Shown here: piece after piece, positions 45,982 through 56,711 of the stretch | Layout of the letters: every line of letters starts with the position of its first letter | How positions within the stretch are numbered: the stretch's first letter is position 1 | Assembly (NCBI GenBank): GCA_032718475.1 | Contig: JAUCBJ010001685.1 | Location: 1-61,423, forward strand | Source of the DNA: Nemertoderma westbladi | Lineage: Eukaryota; Xenacoelomorpha; Nemertodermatida; Nemertodermatidae | Direction of reading: 5' to 3' | Length of the DNA stretch: 61,423 nucleotides | Made by a program: the position numbers and the translations under genes | Notes under the pieces: generated by a model | Told to the model about the DNA's origin: nothing | Databases searched by the model: none | What the model saw: only the letters and a program-made list of their open reading frames with translations

Positions 45982-48900
45982 TCAGCACATTAAATCGTCA
46001 TAACTGACACACTGTCGATTTATCCTTCCCATTCCGCGGAAACTTCCACGTCCTTCTTTACCATGGGTACTGCCGTTACCGTTACCATGATTACTGCCTC
46101 TACCGTTACCATAGGTACTTCCCATACCGTTACCTCGAATATTCCCTCTACCGTTACCTCGAATATTCCCTCTACCGTTACCTCGAATATTCCCTCTACC
46201 GTTACCTCGGAAATTCCCCCTACCTCGGAGATTCCCTCTACCATTACCTCGACCTCGAAAGTTCCCTCTGCCGTTACCACGACCACATTCCCCTATTTTC
46301 ACCCCACCTTTACTATTGCCATTAGCATGTGGCCCACCAATCACTTCGTGATTCATTCCCACTTGGTTTTGATTGGCCATTTTACCTCGTTTTGTTGGAA
46401 TTATTTCTGTGTAATTATCTATAGATTCATCAAATATTCCCAACATAGAGTTGTGACTTTGCTGGCGAAGTTTTCGTGGCTGGACCTGACTATTATCTTT
46501 TTCATTATTCTGTTGAGCTTGTACTTTCTCTTTGGAAGACTTACGAATCTTATTGTTTTTACCCTTAATTTTCTTCTTGGATTTCTTACTTTGTTTCGTA
46601 GATGGAAACATTTGACTTAGACTGCCACGTAAAAATTTCGCCACACTCGGCCTATTGTCGCCCCATTCTTTAAGTATTCCCATGGTGAAAGTGGTCTTTA
46701 ACCCCATTAAATCCATTGCCGCAATGGCGGCAGCGAGTTCAACACAAGGATTTAACACAGTATCGATTGTATTTTCTTTATAACTCAATTTCAATACGTC
46801 ACAGCAGATATCCAAAAATGTAGACCCTAAATCGCTGCTATTGTTGTCTCGAACTTGCAGACTTAGCCATCCAAACAACCTAAATATCGCCCCTAAACAT
46901 TCATTAGATGGTGGTCTAGATAAGTTGATTGTTTGTTGGAAGTGATTATCTGTCTTTATAGAGACATCATGGGCAGTAGATGCGTTACTAGCTTCCTTGT
47001 TGTAACTTTCTGTTTCTTCATGAAATTCTGATAAAGAATTTAATATTTTACTTTGACGTTTTTGTTGAATTCCCCAAGCAGATACAATAGGGAATAGCGA
47101 TCGCTTAACAAGAACGTTGGTCACCCATGACCATTCAATTATACGGCATAATATATGTATTGCCTTAACTAACGCAAATGTTGCAGGCGGAATCTCATGT
47201 GAATGCTGTTTGTTATGATGTTTGCTTTCATTCAGTAGCTGTTTTACAAACTCGAGGCACAATTCTTCAAGGCATTTTGTATCCAAAGAGGCATCCCAAC
47301 CCCAGATATTGGCAAGGACAAGAACGCCAGATAATCTTTCTTCGGCTGTCAGTAGGTCGTTTTTAGATAACTTCCGCATGGTAACTACTTCAATAACCTG
47401 TGTGCAAGGCTGTAGAGTGTTCCGTTTTCTTAGTAATGAGTTTGGCGATTTGGCGGCAATATGTATAATCATCTTCAACCAATCACAAGGTTTTGTGACT
47501 ACAAGTTCTTGTGTTATGCATTCTATAACATCGTATTGATGTAGCTGTTCGGCTATATTGCTAATTATGTGGATAAATGCAATCTTATTATTAATACAAT
47601 TCAGTGGCTCCATTAGTAGAAATTGGATACCATATCGAGCAAAATTAGGATAAAACAGTCCTTTCCATTTTCCCCGCGAATTGAGTGCCACTATAAGCTC
47701 TACAATATTTTGCTCACTTGTGTTCAATGGCAGCAGCATTTGCTTCGCATGGTCTTCTTGTAAGTTGAGCATTTCGGCAACATTTGTAATGGATTCGGCA
47801 TTTGTCTTGCAGTTCCTATATATCTGAAGAAACAATATATTAATATCTGTGTCCAAATCTGAACTGGATACCGGTAACAACATCGTTACAGCTTCTCCTG
47901 TGTTAATTGTCCCAGAAAGAACATCGATTACTATTTCTTTAACTGATGGGGTTTTAGTAGTGTTAGTGTTGTCACAAGGTTCTTTCAGTGTAGTATATAC
48001 CGGTATTATATGTTCCCTAATGGAGGTATGCTGGTCTTGGTCTGTTGGGCTTACCTCACTTTCTATATCATCATCAGTACTATCACCCGAGCAATCAATA
48101 TATTGTGGCGCTTTATTCTGAGAGCTTATCTCAGGTTTACTTATCTCATGTTCTATTGGAGTTGTTTTAGGTACCGGTAGGTGATCTTTTTTAGTTATCT
48201 TGGATGAGAGTCTTTGCTTAGGTTTAGATAAAGTTGACCAGATCTCGGCAACATTGGATGCTGACTTTGTCTTTACAAGATTATAATTCAAAGAAGACAT
48301 AATTTTCTTATTCTTTTTCGGTACCAGTACACATTCAGGCAAATTATTAGACTTAAAAATTTGACCAGCATATTTTTCTTTTTCCAACATGCTGCTTCCA
48401 TTTGTGAAGAAAGAATCTTGCATATAGGTATAGTTTGTTTTACCCTTACCAGCATCCCCTTTAACAGGTAATTTGCTATAAGTTTCAAATCCAAATGATT
48501 CTTCTAGCAATAATATTGATTCAGCATTTTTAACTGCTTTGATGGCCATGTCTGGTGGCTTTACTATATCAGATAGATCAGGTAAATTCGCTATAAATCT
48601 TAAGATTTCACTAACTTGGTTTGATTTTACTAGAGCTTGGGTTTTCTTACATGAAACATCCATTATGCTTGATTTACTTTCATGACTTATTTCTTCCTTG
48701 TCACTACTGTTGATATTATCACAATTACTGAGCCATACTGCATCCCCAGTATATGATGATACCTTCATATTTGTTGAAGGGCTGTCAAATGCTGCAAATG
48801 TATTGGTAATTATCCTTTTATTTCCTTGTAATTGTGGTTTCAATCCATCATTAGTTTCATATTCCATCTCACTGTCACTTGATAGAAGTAAATCAACACC

Positions 48901-50967
48901 AATGATAGTGGATGTATTACATTCCATTGCCTTACTTTTGTCACAAATTATAGGTCTAGGTTCGCTCTCACTACAAATATCAGTGGGTGCAGTATCTATA
49001 ACATCTGAAATTTGAATACGTAGAGTTTCAATGTTATTATTATCATTTTTCTTTACTTTTCCATAGGATAACAGTTCCGATTCATCATTACCTAATGATG
49101 GGTTGTGTTGGTCCATTTCTTGAGGTAGTAAAAATGCTGAAATGCAACACTCAGTATCTCTGAATCCATAGAATTCCTCATTGTCTGCTGATGAAATATT
49201 TTCACTTTTTTCATTTTCAATATTTGCAGTCATTTTTGGTAGGTGCATTGTATTTTGCAAACACTTAGTACCGGTTGTTATATTAAGATTTTCTAATTGT
49301 AGTTCAGTGCTTGGTTGTAGTGTTTTGGGAACTTCAGTCTTAACACTTGAAGTATTACGATTTTCTAATTGATATTCAGTGTTCGGTTGTTGCATTTTGA
49401 GAACTTCAGAATTAACAGTTGGTGAAGTTGCAGAAGTAGGAGTAGGTGAAGATGCAATTGTATTTGTGCTACACAATTTTGACATTGAGATGTCAGTTTC
49501 AGCTCTTTTCTCCGGGTCATTATTTTTACTCTTTATCCTAGTAATAAATGGTGGTAAGAAGTGAACCATATCTAATAGCTTTGTCTTAGTATCAATTGTG
49601 GTAGTTGTTGTACAGGGCATCACTGGAACCTGTAATGTACTTAAAAAAGTCGACTCAGGACACACGCTGGTGAAAATATGATCTGACTCTGCAGAAATTC
49701 CAACATCATTGTTTATTTGCATTGTTTCACTGGCAAATCCATGTTTTTGTTTCACATGTGACTTTTCAGTAGAGCCATTAGTATTGTTTTTATGTGATAT
49801 TGTAATGGAAGCACGTAATTTTAAAATGTCAGAAATATTATTATCCAATGTTTTGTATGGTTGCGCATCTGTTAGAGGTAAAGTTATTGGAGTAGATGTT
49901 ATGTTATTCATTTTGGCAGAGGCCACTGGTGTCCTTTTAACAGGATTCATTTTGGCAGAGGCCACTGGTGTCCTTTTAACAGGAGACGGTGTTAGATCAA
50001 TATTACATCTCAATTTGGTAGGAGTATTGCAAACCGACCTCGGCAACCTAATCCCAATACGACCAATATTATCATCGCTGGAATAATTGTATCGATCTCT
50101 GGCTGGTGTCCTATTCAGTAGTTTACGAGTTTTCAACCCTGAAGCTCGTTTGATGCTTCCATTAGACAATACGTCTACAGTATTCCCTAGTGTATCATTC
50201 AGAACATCATCCATTTGTTGTAAATCTTCATCTTCTGTGTCCCCACTGTTATTGACTTCCATATTATTGTGCACGTTTGAAACATATACCTTTTCAGGAG
50301 ATACATTATTATAACCAGTGTGTAATTTTGTTTTAGTATTTTTCTCTATATAGAAGAGTTTTCTTTCCAGTAATTTAGCACGTACTTTGTAATGTTGAAG
50401 TTCAGATGCAGTAAATTTAAGTTTTTCTTTTTGTTTCTTTACCTCTTGCCGAGGAGAAATTGCTGCATTCTTTAATAAACTGTACATTTGAGTATGTTTG
50501 GAATCCAATATTTGAATTTTACCATGTAGTTCCTGTATAACTTCATCCTTTCTTTCATTATTATGCCGCAATTGTTCTATTTCTTCCTTCAGTGGTTGGT
50601 GCTGATTTAGTATAGTCTTTAGTTGGTCCTGCAGAGACTGGCATTCCCTTTCTTTATTCATTACTACTTTGTTAACTTCTTGAAGTGTTTCTTGCATAAC
50701 ATTGTATTCACTGTTGGCACTATTTAGCTTATTTAACATTGAGTCAATATTAATAATCTTCTTTTTAGTTAGTAATGTGAGAGTTCGGAAATCACAGCTC
50801 CATTTGTAACATTTTGAGCATTGGGGTTGTGGAATAGATTTGTAATTTACATTGTTATCTAGGTCACCATCACCATTGTGTTGAATACCTTCCATAATAT
50901 TTTGGAACTCATATAACTCCCCATTTCCATTAACCACATGATTATTTATGCAATTTTTTCCTTCCAT
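45982..50967 (-). CDS. ICE1: ICE1-like little elongation complex subunit 1, single exon
   Basis: An uninterrupted 1661-codon frame. Near the N-terminus, a Cys cluster (CSKCYKWSC, about residue 50) is followed by LLTKKKIINIDSMLNKL and a long coiled coil (to about residue 215). This order and the KxKIINxDxLL pattern match the start of ICE1 (KIAA0947), the scaffold of the little elongation complex with ELL and ICE2 that supports RNA polymerase II transcription of small nuclear RNA genes. The middle is long, Ser/Thr/Asn-rich and disordered, as in ICE1. A helical C-terminal domain spans about 1090-1470, followed by a Lys-rich stretch. The end is an RGG-type tail of GNGRGNIR repeats, which I do not recall in vertebrate ICE1. 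A 13-residue segment (VKRTPVASAKMN with flank) is duplicated in tandem. Vertebrate ICE1 has many exons, so the intronless form is unusual. It lies antisense in TMEM181 intron 4. The family call rests on the N-terminus and overall architecture. Confidence 0.62.
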   Translation of the reverse strand: MEGKNCINNHVVNGNGELYEFQNIMEGIQHNGDGDLDNNVNYKSIPQPQCSKCYKWSCDFRTLTLLTKKKIINIDSMLNKLNSANSEYNVMQETLQEVNKVVMNKERECQSLQDQLKTILNQHQPLKEEIEQLRHNNERKDEVIQELHGKIQILDSKHTQMYSLLKNAAISPRQEVKKQKEKLKFTASELQHYKVRAKLLERKLFYIEKNTKTKLHTGYNNVSPEKVYVSNVHNNMEVNNSGDTEDEDLQQMDDVLNDTLGNTVDVLSNGSIKRASGLKTRKLLNRTPARDRYNYSSDDNIGRIGIRLPRSVCNTPTKLRCNIDLTPSPVKRTPVASAKMNPVKRTPVASAKMNNITSTPITLPLTDAQPYKTLDNNISDILKLRASITISHKNNTNGSTEKSHVKQKHGFASETMQINNDVGISAESDHIFTSVCPESTFLSTLQVPVMPCTTTTTIDTKTKLLDMVHFLPPFITRIKSKNNDPEKRAETDISMSKLCSTNTIASSPTPTSATSPTVNSEVLKMQQPNTEYQLENRNTSSVKTEVPKTLQPSTELQLENLNITTGTKCLQNTMHLPKMTANIENEKSENISSADNEEFYGFRDTECCISAFLLPQEMDQHNPSLGNDESELLSYGKVKKNDNNNIETLRIQISDVIDTAPTDICSESEPRPIICDKSKAMECNTSTIIGVDLLLSSDSEMEYETNDGLKPQLQGNKRIITNTFAAFDSPSTNMKVSSYTGDAVWLSNCDNINSSDKEEISHESKSSIMDVSCKKTQALVKSNQVSEILRFIANLPDLSDIVKPPDMAIKAVKNAESILLLEESFGFETYSKLPVKGDAGKGKTNYTYMQDSFFTNGSSMLEKEKYAGQIFKSNNLPECVLVPKKNKKIMSSLNYNLVKTKSASNVAEIWSTLSKPKQRLSSKITKKDHLPVPKTTPIEHEISKPEISSQNKAPQYIDCSGDSTDDDIESEVSPTDQDQHTSIREHIIPVYTTLKEPCDNTNTTKTPSVKEIVIDVLSGTINTGEAVTMLLPVSSSDLDTDINILFLQIYRNCKTNAESITNVAEMLNLQEDHAKQMLLPLNTSEQNIVELIVALNSRGKWKGLFYPNFARYGIQFLLMEPLNCINNKIAFIHIISNIAEQLHQYDVIECITQELVVTKPCDWLKMIIHIAAKSPNSLLRKRNTLQPCTQVIEVVTMRKLSKNDLLTAEERLSGVLVLANIWGWDASLDTKCLEELCLEFVKQLLNESKHHNKQHSHEIPPATFALVKAIHILCRIIEWSWVTNVLVKRSLFPIVSAWGIQQKRQSKILNSLSEFHEETESYNKEASNASTAHDVSIKTDNHFQQTINLSRPPSNECLGAIFRLFGWLSLQVRDNNSSDLGSTFLDICCDVLKLSYKENTIDTVLNPCVELAAAIAAMDLMGLKTTFTMGILKEWGDNRPSVAKFLRGSLSQMFPSTKQSKKSKKKIKGKNNKIRKSSKEKVQAQQNNEKDNSQVQPRKLRQQSHNSMLGIFDESIDNYTEIIPTKRGKMANQNQVGMNHEVIGGPHANGNSKGGVKIGECGRGNGRGNFRGRGNGRGNLRGRGNFRGNGRGNIRGNGRGNIRGNGRGNIRGNGMGSTYGNGRGSNHGNGNGSTHGKEGRGSFRGMGRINRQCVSYDDLMC
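46080..46290 (-). repeat. 24-bp coding minisatellite for the RGG tail of the ICE1-like protein
   Basis: Units of about 24 bp (on the plus strand CTCTACCGTTACCTCGAATA and four further bases) are repeated in register with the reading frame and encode GNGRGNIR-type octads. The central copies (46134-46210) are nearly identical and the flanking copies diverge (NFRGR, NLRGR, STYGN, SNHGN). The tail may bind RNA, as RGG regions often do. This shows that tandem growth also reaches coding sequence in this locus. Confidence 0.85.
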
Positions 50968-52936
50968 AACTAAACTAACTAGGTACCACTCTACGGTATA
51001 CCGGGGCGGTACTAGTAATAGATAGGCCTATGGTTAATATTGTGGAAATACCAGTACAGCAGTAGGGCCTATAGTGTTTGTTTGTGCCCTGTACTGCTGT
51101 ATTTTTTCTTACTGTCTTATTATTACTTATATTATTATTCCATTCCATACAGCATACTGCAAACAGCCATACCCATTAACCCATATACCAGTATACCCTG
51201 ATACCGGTATTGCATTGCTGTATTGCCAAATTGACATATAATATATAAAACTTTGACCCGCCACTATTCAGCTATCAGGCTATTGCAGTATTGCCTAGGC
51301 TACTACAGTACGGTACTGCAGTACCGGTATATTACTGTCTGCTAGTCTGACGATCACGATACAGTCCTCACACGGACCCGCGCTGTCTAGTTGCAGACTG
51401 CCAGGCAGCTGATCAGAATGACAGACATACAGTGGACAGTGCAGCAGTCTGGCAGTGGAGCCTGGTAAAACGAAAAGCGGGCCAGACATAACATTCAATG
51501 CGCGCCAACCAATCACCATGAAATTTTGCAATTATTACTGTCAGACTGTATTATATTATTTATTGTATGTAATCATTTATCAGTTTTTATACTACGTACT
51601 ACAGCAGGCCTACAGTATTTTAACATTAAAAGGCGAGCGTAGCGAGCAAATATGTTTTGCAGAAATGTAAACATTAATACAGTAAAGCAAAAAAGCAAAG
51701 TAGGTCAACTCTGTTAGTAGGTCAACCGACTGTCAGACTGTTTTTAAATACAGATGTGATTAAATTGCGAGCGTAGCGACTCTAGCAAGCAAGAAAATTT
51801 TAACATTTATAGCAGGCCAACCAACTGTTTTTAAATATAGAATATGATCATGGATTAAATTGTGAGCGTAGCGAGCATGATAATTTGGTTTATACTGGTT
51901 TGAACAATTGAAAAACTGAAAAACTTTTGATACAACTCATGTTTTTAAAAGGAGTAGGCCTACTGCAGTACTGCGCTGCGAGTGCAGGATTGCAATAATA
52001 ATTTAATATGCTGCTATTACCAGGTAACCAGATTACACTGTTACATTACAATACAATCAACTGCAGGGTCGTGTGGCGCGCATTGAGGATCCTGACGCGC
52101 ATATGGATGTCATGCAGTCATGTACGTACATGTACGTACAGCAGCAAAGCAATACACTCGCAACATACTGACATATCTAGATCTACACTACTGTCTGACT
52201 GTACTTGAAATTATACCAGTACAGCAGTATGGTTATAAAGTTTTTTTTTTTTACTCAAAAGCCTCCATATATTATAATACTGTAATATTAACAAACAATA
52301 ATTCGAATATAAAAACGCACAAAAACAAGTACAAATATAACCCACCACCAGCTGATTCAAACTGTTACCTAGCAACAATACAAATTGGTTCTGTACCCGT
52401 CATGTATGGTTATAAAGAGTCAAAAAGTTTGCTCGCTTCGCTCGCGTTTGTGATTATCTGATTCAAATATCCTACTCATATCAGCATATCCATTATTTCA
52501 ATAGGCCTAACCCTATTACCGGTACTGTATCTGTTTACAGGTTAATGAACCTATCAGCCTATATCAGTAGTTCCCTGCCTTGTCAATGCTTGTCAGCTTG
52601 TGCCTTAAACTGCTTTGCACTCCCTCGTGCCAGCATGCTGACATGCTACACTGTGGACAAACAGACAAACCGACAGATTGAGCATTGAGGTACCCATTTT
52701 AATCATCTCACTTCACATTCAGACATTTTCCTGCGTTGAAATAGGCAATAGGATGATAGGTCCAGTAGGTATCAGTAGCCGATTATTAGGCCTACACCTA
52801 ACTGTTGGTTGATTCCAGGTGCTGAGGTGGGGCTTGGCTGCTTGGACTTTTGGAGACAACAAAGGTCAGAAGGTTAAATGGCAGAATAGCTGAATGGCAG
52901 TAGGGAACATATTAAATAATATTATATTATATCATA
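50968..52936. other. ICE1-like 5' flank and intronic sequence with GCGAGCGTAGCGAGC motifs
   Basis: 50968-51480 is another CAGTAC/CCGGTA-rich block directly upstream of the ICE1-like ATG. Between 51628 and 52450, GCGAGCGTAGCGAGC-like words recur three times, plus once inverted (GCTCGCTTCGCTCGC at 52430), possibly ends of small elements. No gene seen. Confidence 0.45.
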
Positions 52937-53320
52937 TTAAATAAGCTCCAAAAGTGGGTTCTTATTTAAGGAAAATGGCGCTTATTTAGGGGTTTTTGGG
53001 CCTTTTTGGGATATTTTTTCGATATAATATGCAATAACTTGTTTCAGGAAAAAATACCGCATAATTTTATTTCACAATGTAAAAGTTGGGTCTTTCTTGA
53101 ACATAAACTGATAAAGCAAAAAACCAGAAAACATTTCACCGTCCGGTTTTTTTTCTACAAGCGTTTTAAAATTGCATCAAAAATACGACTAGTTCCTAAA
53201 TACAGAAATAAGGGGGATTTTTTAAATTTACCTTATTTAAGATATCGAAATTGTACACATAGATACTAAAAGTCCCTAAATAAGAACTTTTTGACCTGGG
53301 TTTCTTATTTAGGAATACAA
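52937..53320 (+). mobile_element. miniature element C, copy 1
   Basis: It begins with AGTGGGTTCTTATTTAAGGA, and near the end lies TCCCTAAATAAGAAC, so it has its own terminal inverted repeats (TTCTTATTTAAGGA/TTCTTATTTAGGGA). The inner sequence includes AATATGCAATAACTTGTTTC and CACCGTCCGGTTTTTTTTCT. The inverted second copy is 3.4 kb away (56712-57083). It is AT-rich with no transposase. Confidence 0.75.
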
Positions 53321-53685
53321 TTGTATTCCTAAATCTGCACATTCCTTAAATAAAATAAATATTCCTTATTCCTTACAGTATGTGTACACTTCTTTCATAA
53401 TTCTTTGATTTATGTCAGTCTGTATATTGCTAATTGTTGGGTTAAGGATAAGGACAATGGTTGCACTGCACTCTATAAATCCTCTATAGAATATCGTATC
53501 ATAATTAAGTTGCTAGCACTGGCATTCTTACCGGTACCACACACGGTAGCATAGAATAGCCCATTCTGCCATTGATATTCAAAAGAATAGCCCATTGCCC
53601 ATCTGAGTGCACATACATTGTCACGTATTTCGATGAAACATGACTCAAGTAACTGGACATCGCCGCACAGTTTCGAAAAACTAAC

Positions 53686-53937
53686 TTGTGTCCTGCATTT
53701 CCTCTTCTGCTCCGCGTTACGCCCCACTTACATGGATTGTCCACAATGTTGTACTTGAAAGGTGTGAAAAAAGTGAAAAACCAATGTCAATGTCATGTCA
53801 ATAGGCACAAAGATGGTTCGGTTGGGCAGCTGATAGACGTTATGAAGGTTAAAGATGATGACTGGATGACGTTTTGGCTCAACTGGCTCAGGCAGGAGTG
53901 GGACACGTTCGTGGGACCTTTGCGCAGCATGAAGTGA
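53686..53937 (+). other. small open frame, unassigned
   Basis: An 83-codon frame including LKGVKKVKNQCQCHVNRHKD, GQLIDVMKVKDDDWMTFWLN and WLRQEWDTFVGPLRSMK looks protein-like in its second half. There is no recognised family, and its end runs into repeat family A. It may be a remnant of a gene or transposon. Confidence 0.2.
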
Positions 53938-54240
53938 GCAAAGCCTTAGCTAGCCCTAGCTGATAGGGGCCCCACCCCATTAACATGTTGTCTTTCGTTA
54001 GTCAGAGGTCGTTCAACACAATACTCGTCTCCTTAATTTGCCTCATTGCGTTCGTTTGTTTTTTACCAAACTTCAGATTATTTCTAATCTTTTGACAGAC
54101 TACATACATACTAAGTTTCGTTTAATTTCATCAAGGAATGACCGAGTTATTAGCGATAAAAAATTTACAACGACGACAGACAACTCGTTAATAACACCCA
54201 TATGCTAAGGCTTCGCTCACTTGAACGTGGCTCTCCCCCA
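53926..54240. repeat. dispersed repeat family A, copy 2, in hairpin arrangement
   Basis: A short direct part (AAGTGAGCAAAGCCTTAGC, then ATTAACATGTTGTCTTTCG) is followed by a longer inverted part (ATTTCATCAAGGAATGACCG, ACGACGACAGACAACTCGTT, CTAAGGCTTCGCTCAC). Together they can pair. It abuts the 10-bp-period array. Confidence 0.75.
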
Positions 54241-56230
54241 CATTCAATCCGGTTCGACGCAGTTTGTTGCTCATTGCTGCTCGTTGTGCTTTATTATTTC
54301 TCATTGTTGGTCATTGTTGCTTGTTGGTGCTCGTTAGTTGTACTTTATTATTGCTCGTTGTTGCTCGTTGTACTCTATTATTGCTCGTTGTTGCTCATTG
54401 TTACCCATTGTTGCTCGTTGTTGTACTTTATTATTGCTCGTTCAATCGTTGTTGCTCATTGTTTCTAACTGTTGCTCATTGTTGCTCGTTGTTGTACTTT
54501 ATTTCGTTTATTATTGCTCATTTTTGCTCGTTGTTGCTCATTGCTACTCATTGTTGCTCGTTCAGTCGTTGTTCCTCATTATTGCTCGTTGTTGTACTTT
54601 ATTATTGCTCAATGCTGCAATGTTACTCGTTGTTGCTCATTGTTGCTCGTTGTTTTGTTACTCATCAGCTCATTGTTCATTTGTTGCTCGTTGTTGCTTA
54701 TTGTTGGTCATTGTTGCTTGTTGGTGCTCATTGTTGCTCGTTAGTTGTACTTTATTATTGCTCGTTGTTGCTCGTTGTACCCTATTATTGCTCGTTGTTG
54801 CTCATTGTTACTCATTGTTGCTCGTTGTTGTACTTTATTATTGCTCGTTCAATCGTTGTTCCTCATTGTTGCTCGTTGTTGTACTTTATTATTGCTCATT
54901 GTTGCTCGTTGTTGCTCAATATTACTCGTTGTTACTCGGTCAGTCGTTGTTGCTCATTGTTGCTCGTTGTTGTACTTTATTAGGGGCCGTCCAAGTATGA
55001 CGTCTGCACTTTTCCCCAAAATGTTGATTAAAAAAAATTTCGCGTCCTAATCACTGAAACATGGTGACTGGTAACTGAAACAGAAGGTCGTGCTACGGGC
55101 CTTCGGGGGCTTCGAACAATTAAAATAGGCAAGCTATTTACTCTTCTGCTATTGTCTTCTAGCACCTATAAATGAACATGCTGACGTCAGATTATGGCTG
55201 ACCCCCCTCCCCTCCCCTCATCAGCACGTCATCAGATTTTCCCAACCCCCCCCCCCCCTAAAGTGCTGACGTCATACTTTGACGGCCCCTTATTGCTCAT
55301 TGTTGCTCAATATAATAACTCGTTGTTGCTCGTTCAGTCGTTGTTGCTCATTATTGCTGTATTGCTCGTTGTTTCTCGTTGTTGTTCTTTATTATTGCTC
55401 ATTGTTGCTCAGTGTTTCTCATTGTTGCTCAATGTTACTCGTTGTTATACTTTATTATTGCTCAATGTTACTCGTTGTTACTCATTGTCATTGTTGCTCA
55501 TTGTTACTCGTTGTTCCTCATGTCCTAATTATTGCTCGTTGTTTCTCGTTGCTGTACTTTATTATTGCTCATTGTTGCTCGTTGTTTCTCAATGTTGCTC
55601 GTTGTTGTACTTTATTATTGCTCGTTCAGTCGTTGTTGCTCGTTGTTGCTCATTATTACTCAGTGTTACTCGTTGCTCATTGTTGCTCGTTGTTGTACTT
55701 TATTATTGCTCGTTCAGTCGTTGTTCCTCATTGTTGCTCGCTGTTTCTCGTTGTTGTACTTTATCATTGCTCATTGTTGCTCGGTGTTTCTCAATGTTAC
55801 TCGTTTTGCTCATTGTTGCTCGTTCAGTCGTTGTTCCTCATTGTTGCTCATTGTTTTGTTGTTCGTTGTTTCTCGCTGTTGCTCATTGTTGCTCGTTGTT
55901 GTACTTTATTATTGCTCATTTTTGCTCGTTGTTGCTCATTGTTTCTCATTGTTGCTCATTGTTTCTCATTGTTGCTCAATGTTACTCGTAGTAGTCGTAG
56001 TTGCTCATTGTTACTCGTTGTTGCTCATTGTTGCTCGTCCAGTCGTTGTTCCTCATTATTGCTCGTTGTTGTACTTTATTATTGCTCAATGTTACTCGTT
56101 GTTGCTCATTGTTACTCGTTGTTGCTCATTGTTACTCGTTGTTGCTCGTTGTTTTGTTACTCATCAGCTCATTGTTCATTTGTTGCTCATTGTTGGTCAT
56201 TGTTGTGTTGCTCGTGGTGCATTTTTGCAC
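54202..56230. repeat. 10-bp-period array (GCTCATTGTT / GCTCGTTGTT), about 2 kb
   Basis: GCTC recurs at about 10-bp steps with the intervening RTTGTT, interspersed with TTGTACTTTATTATT and CAGTCGTTGTT variants. Larger blocks are reused (for example 54340-54440 and 54745-54850). It is interrupted by the MITE at 54983-55289. Leu/Cys-rich open frames in it are by-products. Confidence 0.9.
54983..55289. mobile_element. PIF/Harbinger-like MITE, 307 bp, with TTA target-site duplication
   Basis: The left end GGGGCCGTCCAAGTATGACG and the reverse complement of the right end GGGGCCGTCAAAGTATGACG match at 28 of 30 bases (continuing TCTGCACTTT / TCAGCACTTT). The element is flanked by TTA at 54980-54982 and 55290-55292. 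A three-base TWA duplication and GG-starting ends fit the PIF/Harbinger superfamily. There is no coding capacity, so it would need a transposase in trans. It inserted into a pre-existing 10-bp-period array. Confidence 0.85.
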
Positions 56231-56711
56231 CTATCCAATTAAGCTCAGAAGCTCCCTTATCTCTGCATCTTGCAATGTCATGTCAAGGTTAGGCAGGTAG
56301 GAGGTCATAACTGTCATAAGCAGATAAGGGCAGAAGGAGGACGGTGCTGGGAGACGAGGTTATAAGAGACATTATATAAGGATATTTAATTTAATATATG
56401 AGAAATGAGGCCAGTATTGGTTGACAGAAGGAGATACGCAATGCGTATCCCATTGCGCCTCATAATAGCCTCTCCATCAACAAGTCAACCCCATCGACTA
56501 GCGGCACTGGCTGTTTCAGCTGACGGGGCTCTGTCGAAAAACGCGTCCCTGGTGCAGTAAGGGCCAGGGCTGGCAAAGGGCCCCTTACTAAGGGCCCTCT
56601 TTTGAGGAGCAATATTATTATTATCGAGGAACTGCTTCTACTCTCTGTGAGAAATGAGAAATATTTAATTTATTTAAGGAGTATGCAGATTTTGGAATGA
56701 AATTGTATACA
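56231..56711. other. intron 4 sequence between the 10-bp array and element C
   Basis: Contains GAAGGAGATACGCAATGCGT and a GGGCCCCTTACTAAGGGCCC imperfect palindrome near 56577-56602. No gene seen. Confidence 0.4.

Noticed and set aside
46063-50314. Plus-strand frames opposite the ICE1-like gene
   Set aside because: They are shadows of the minus-strand coding sequence; the largest is the complement of the RGG repeat.
54264-56300. Leu/Cys/Ser-rich frames up to 337 codons resembling membrane proteins
   Set aside because: They are read from a 10-bp-period array interrupted by a MITE. The pattern is dictated by the repeat, and three frames give similar peptides.
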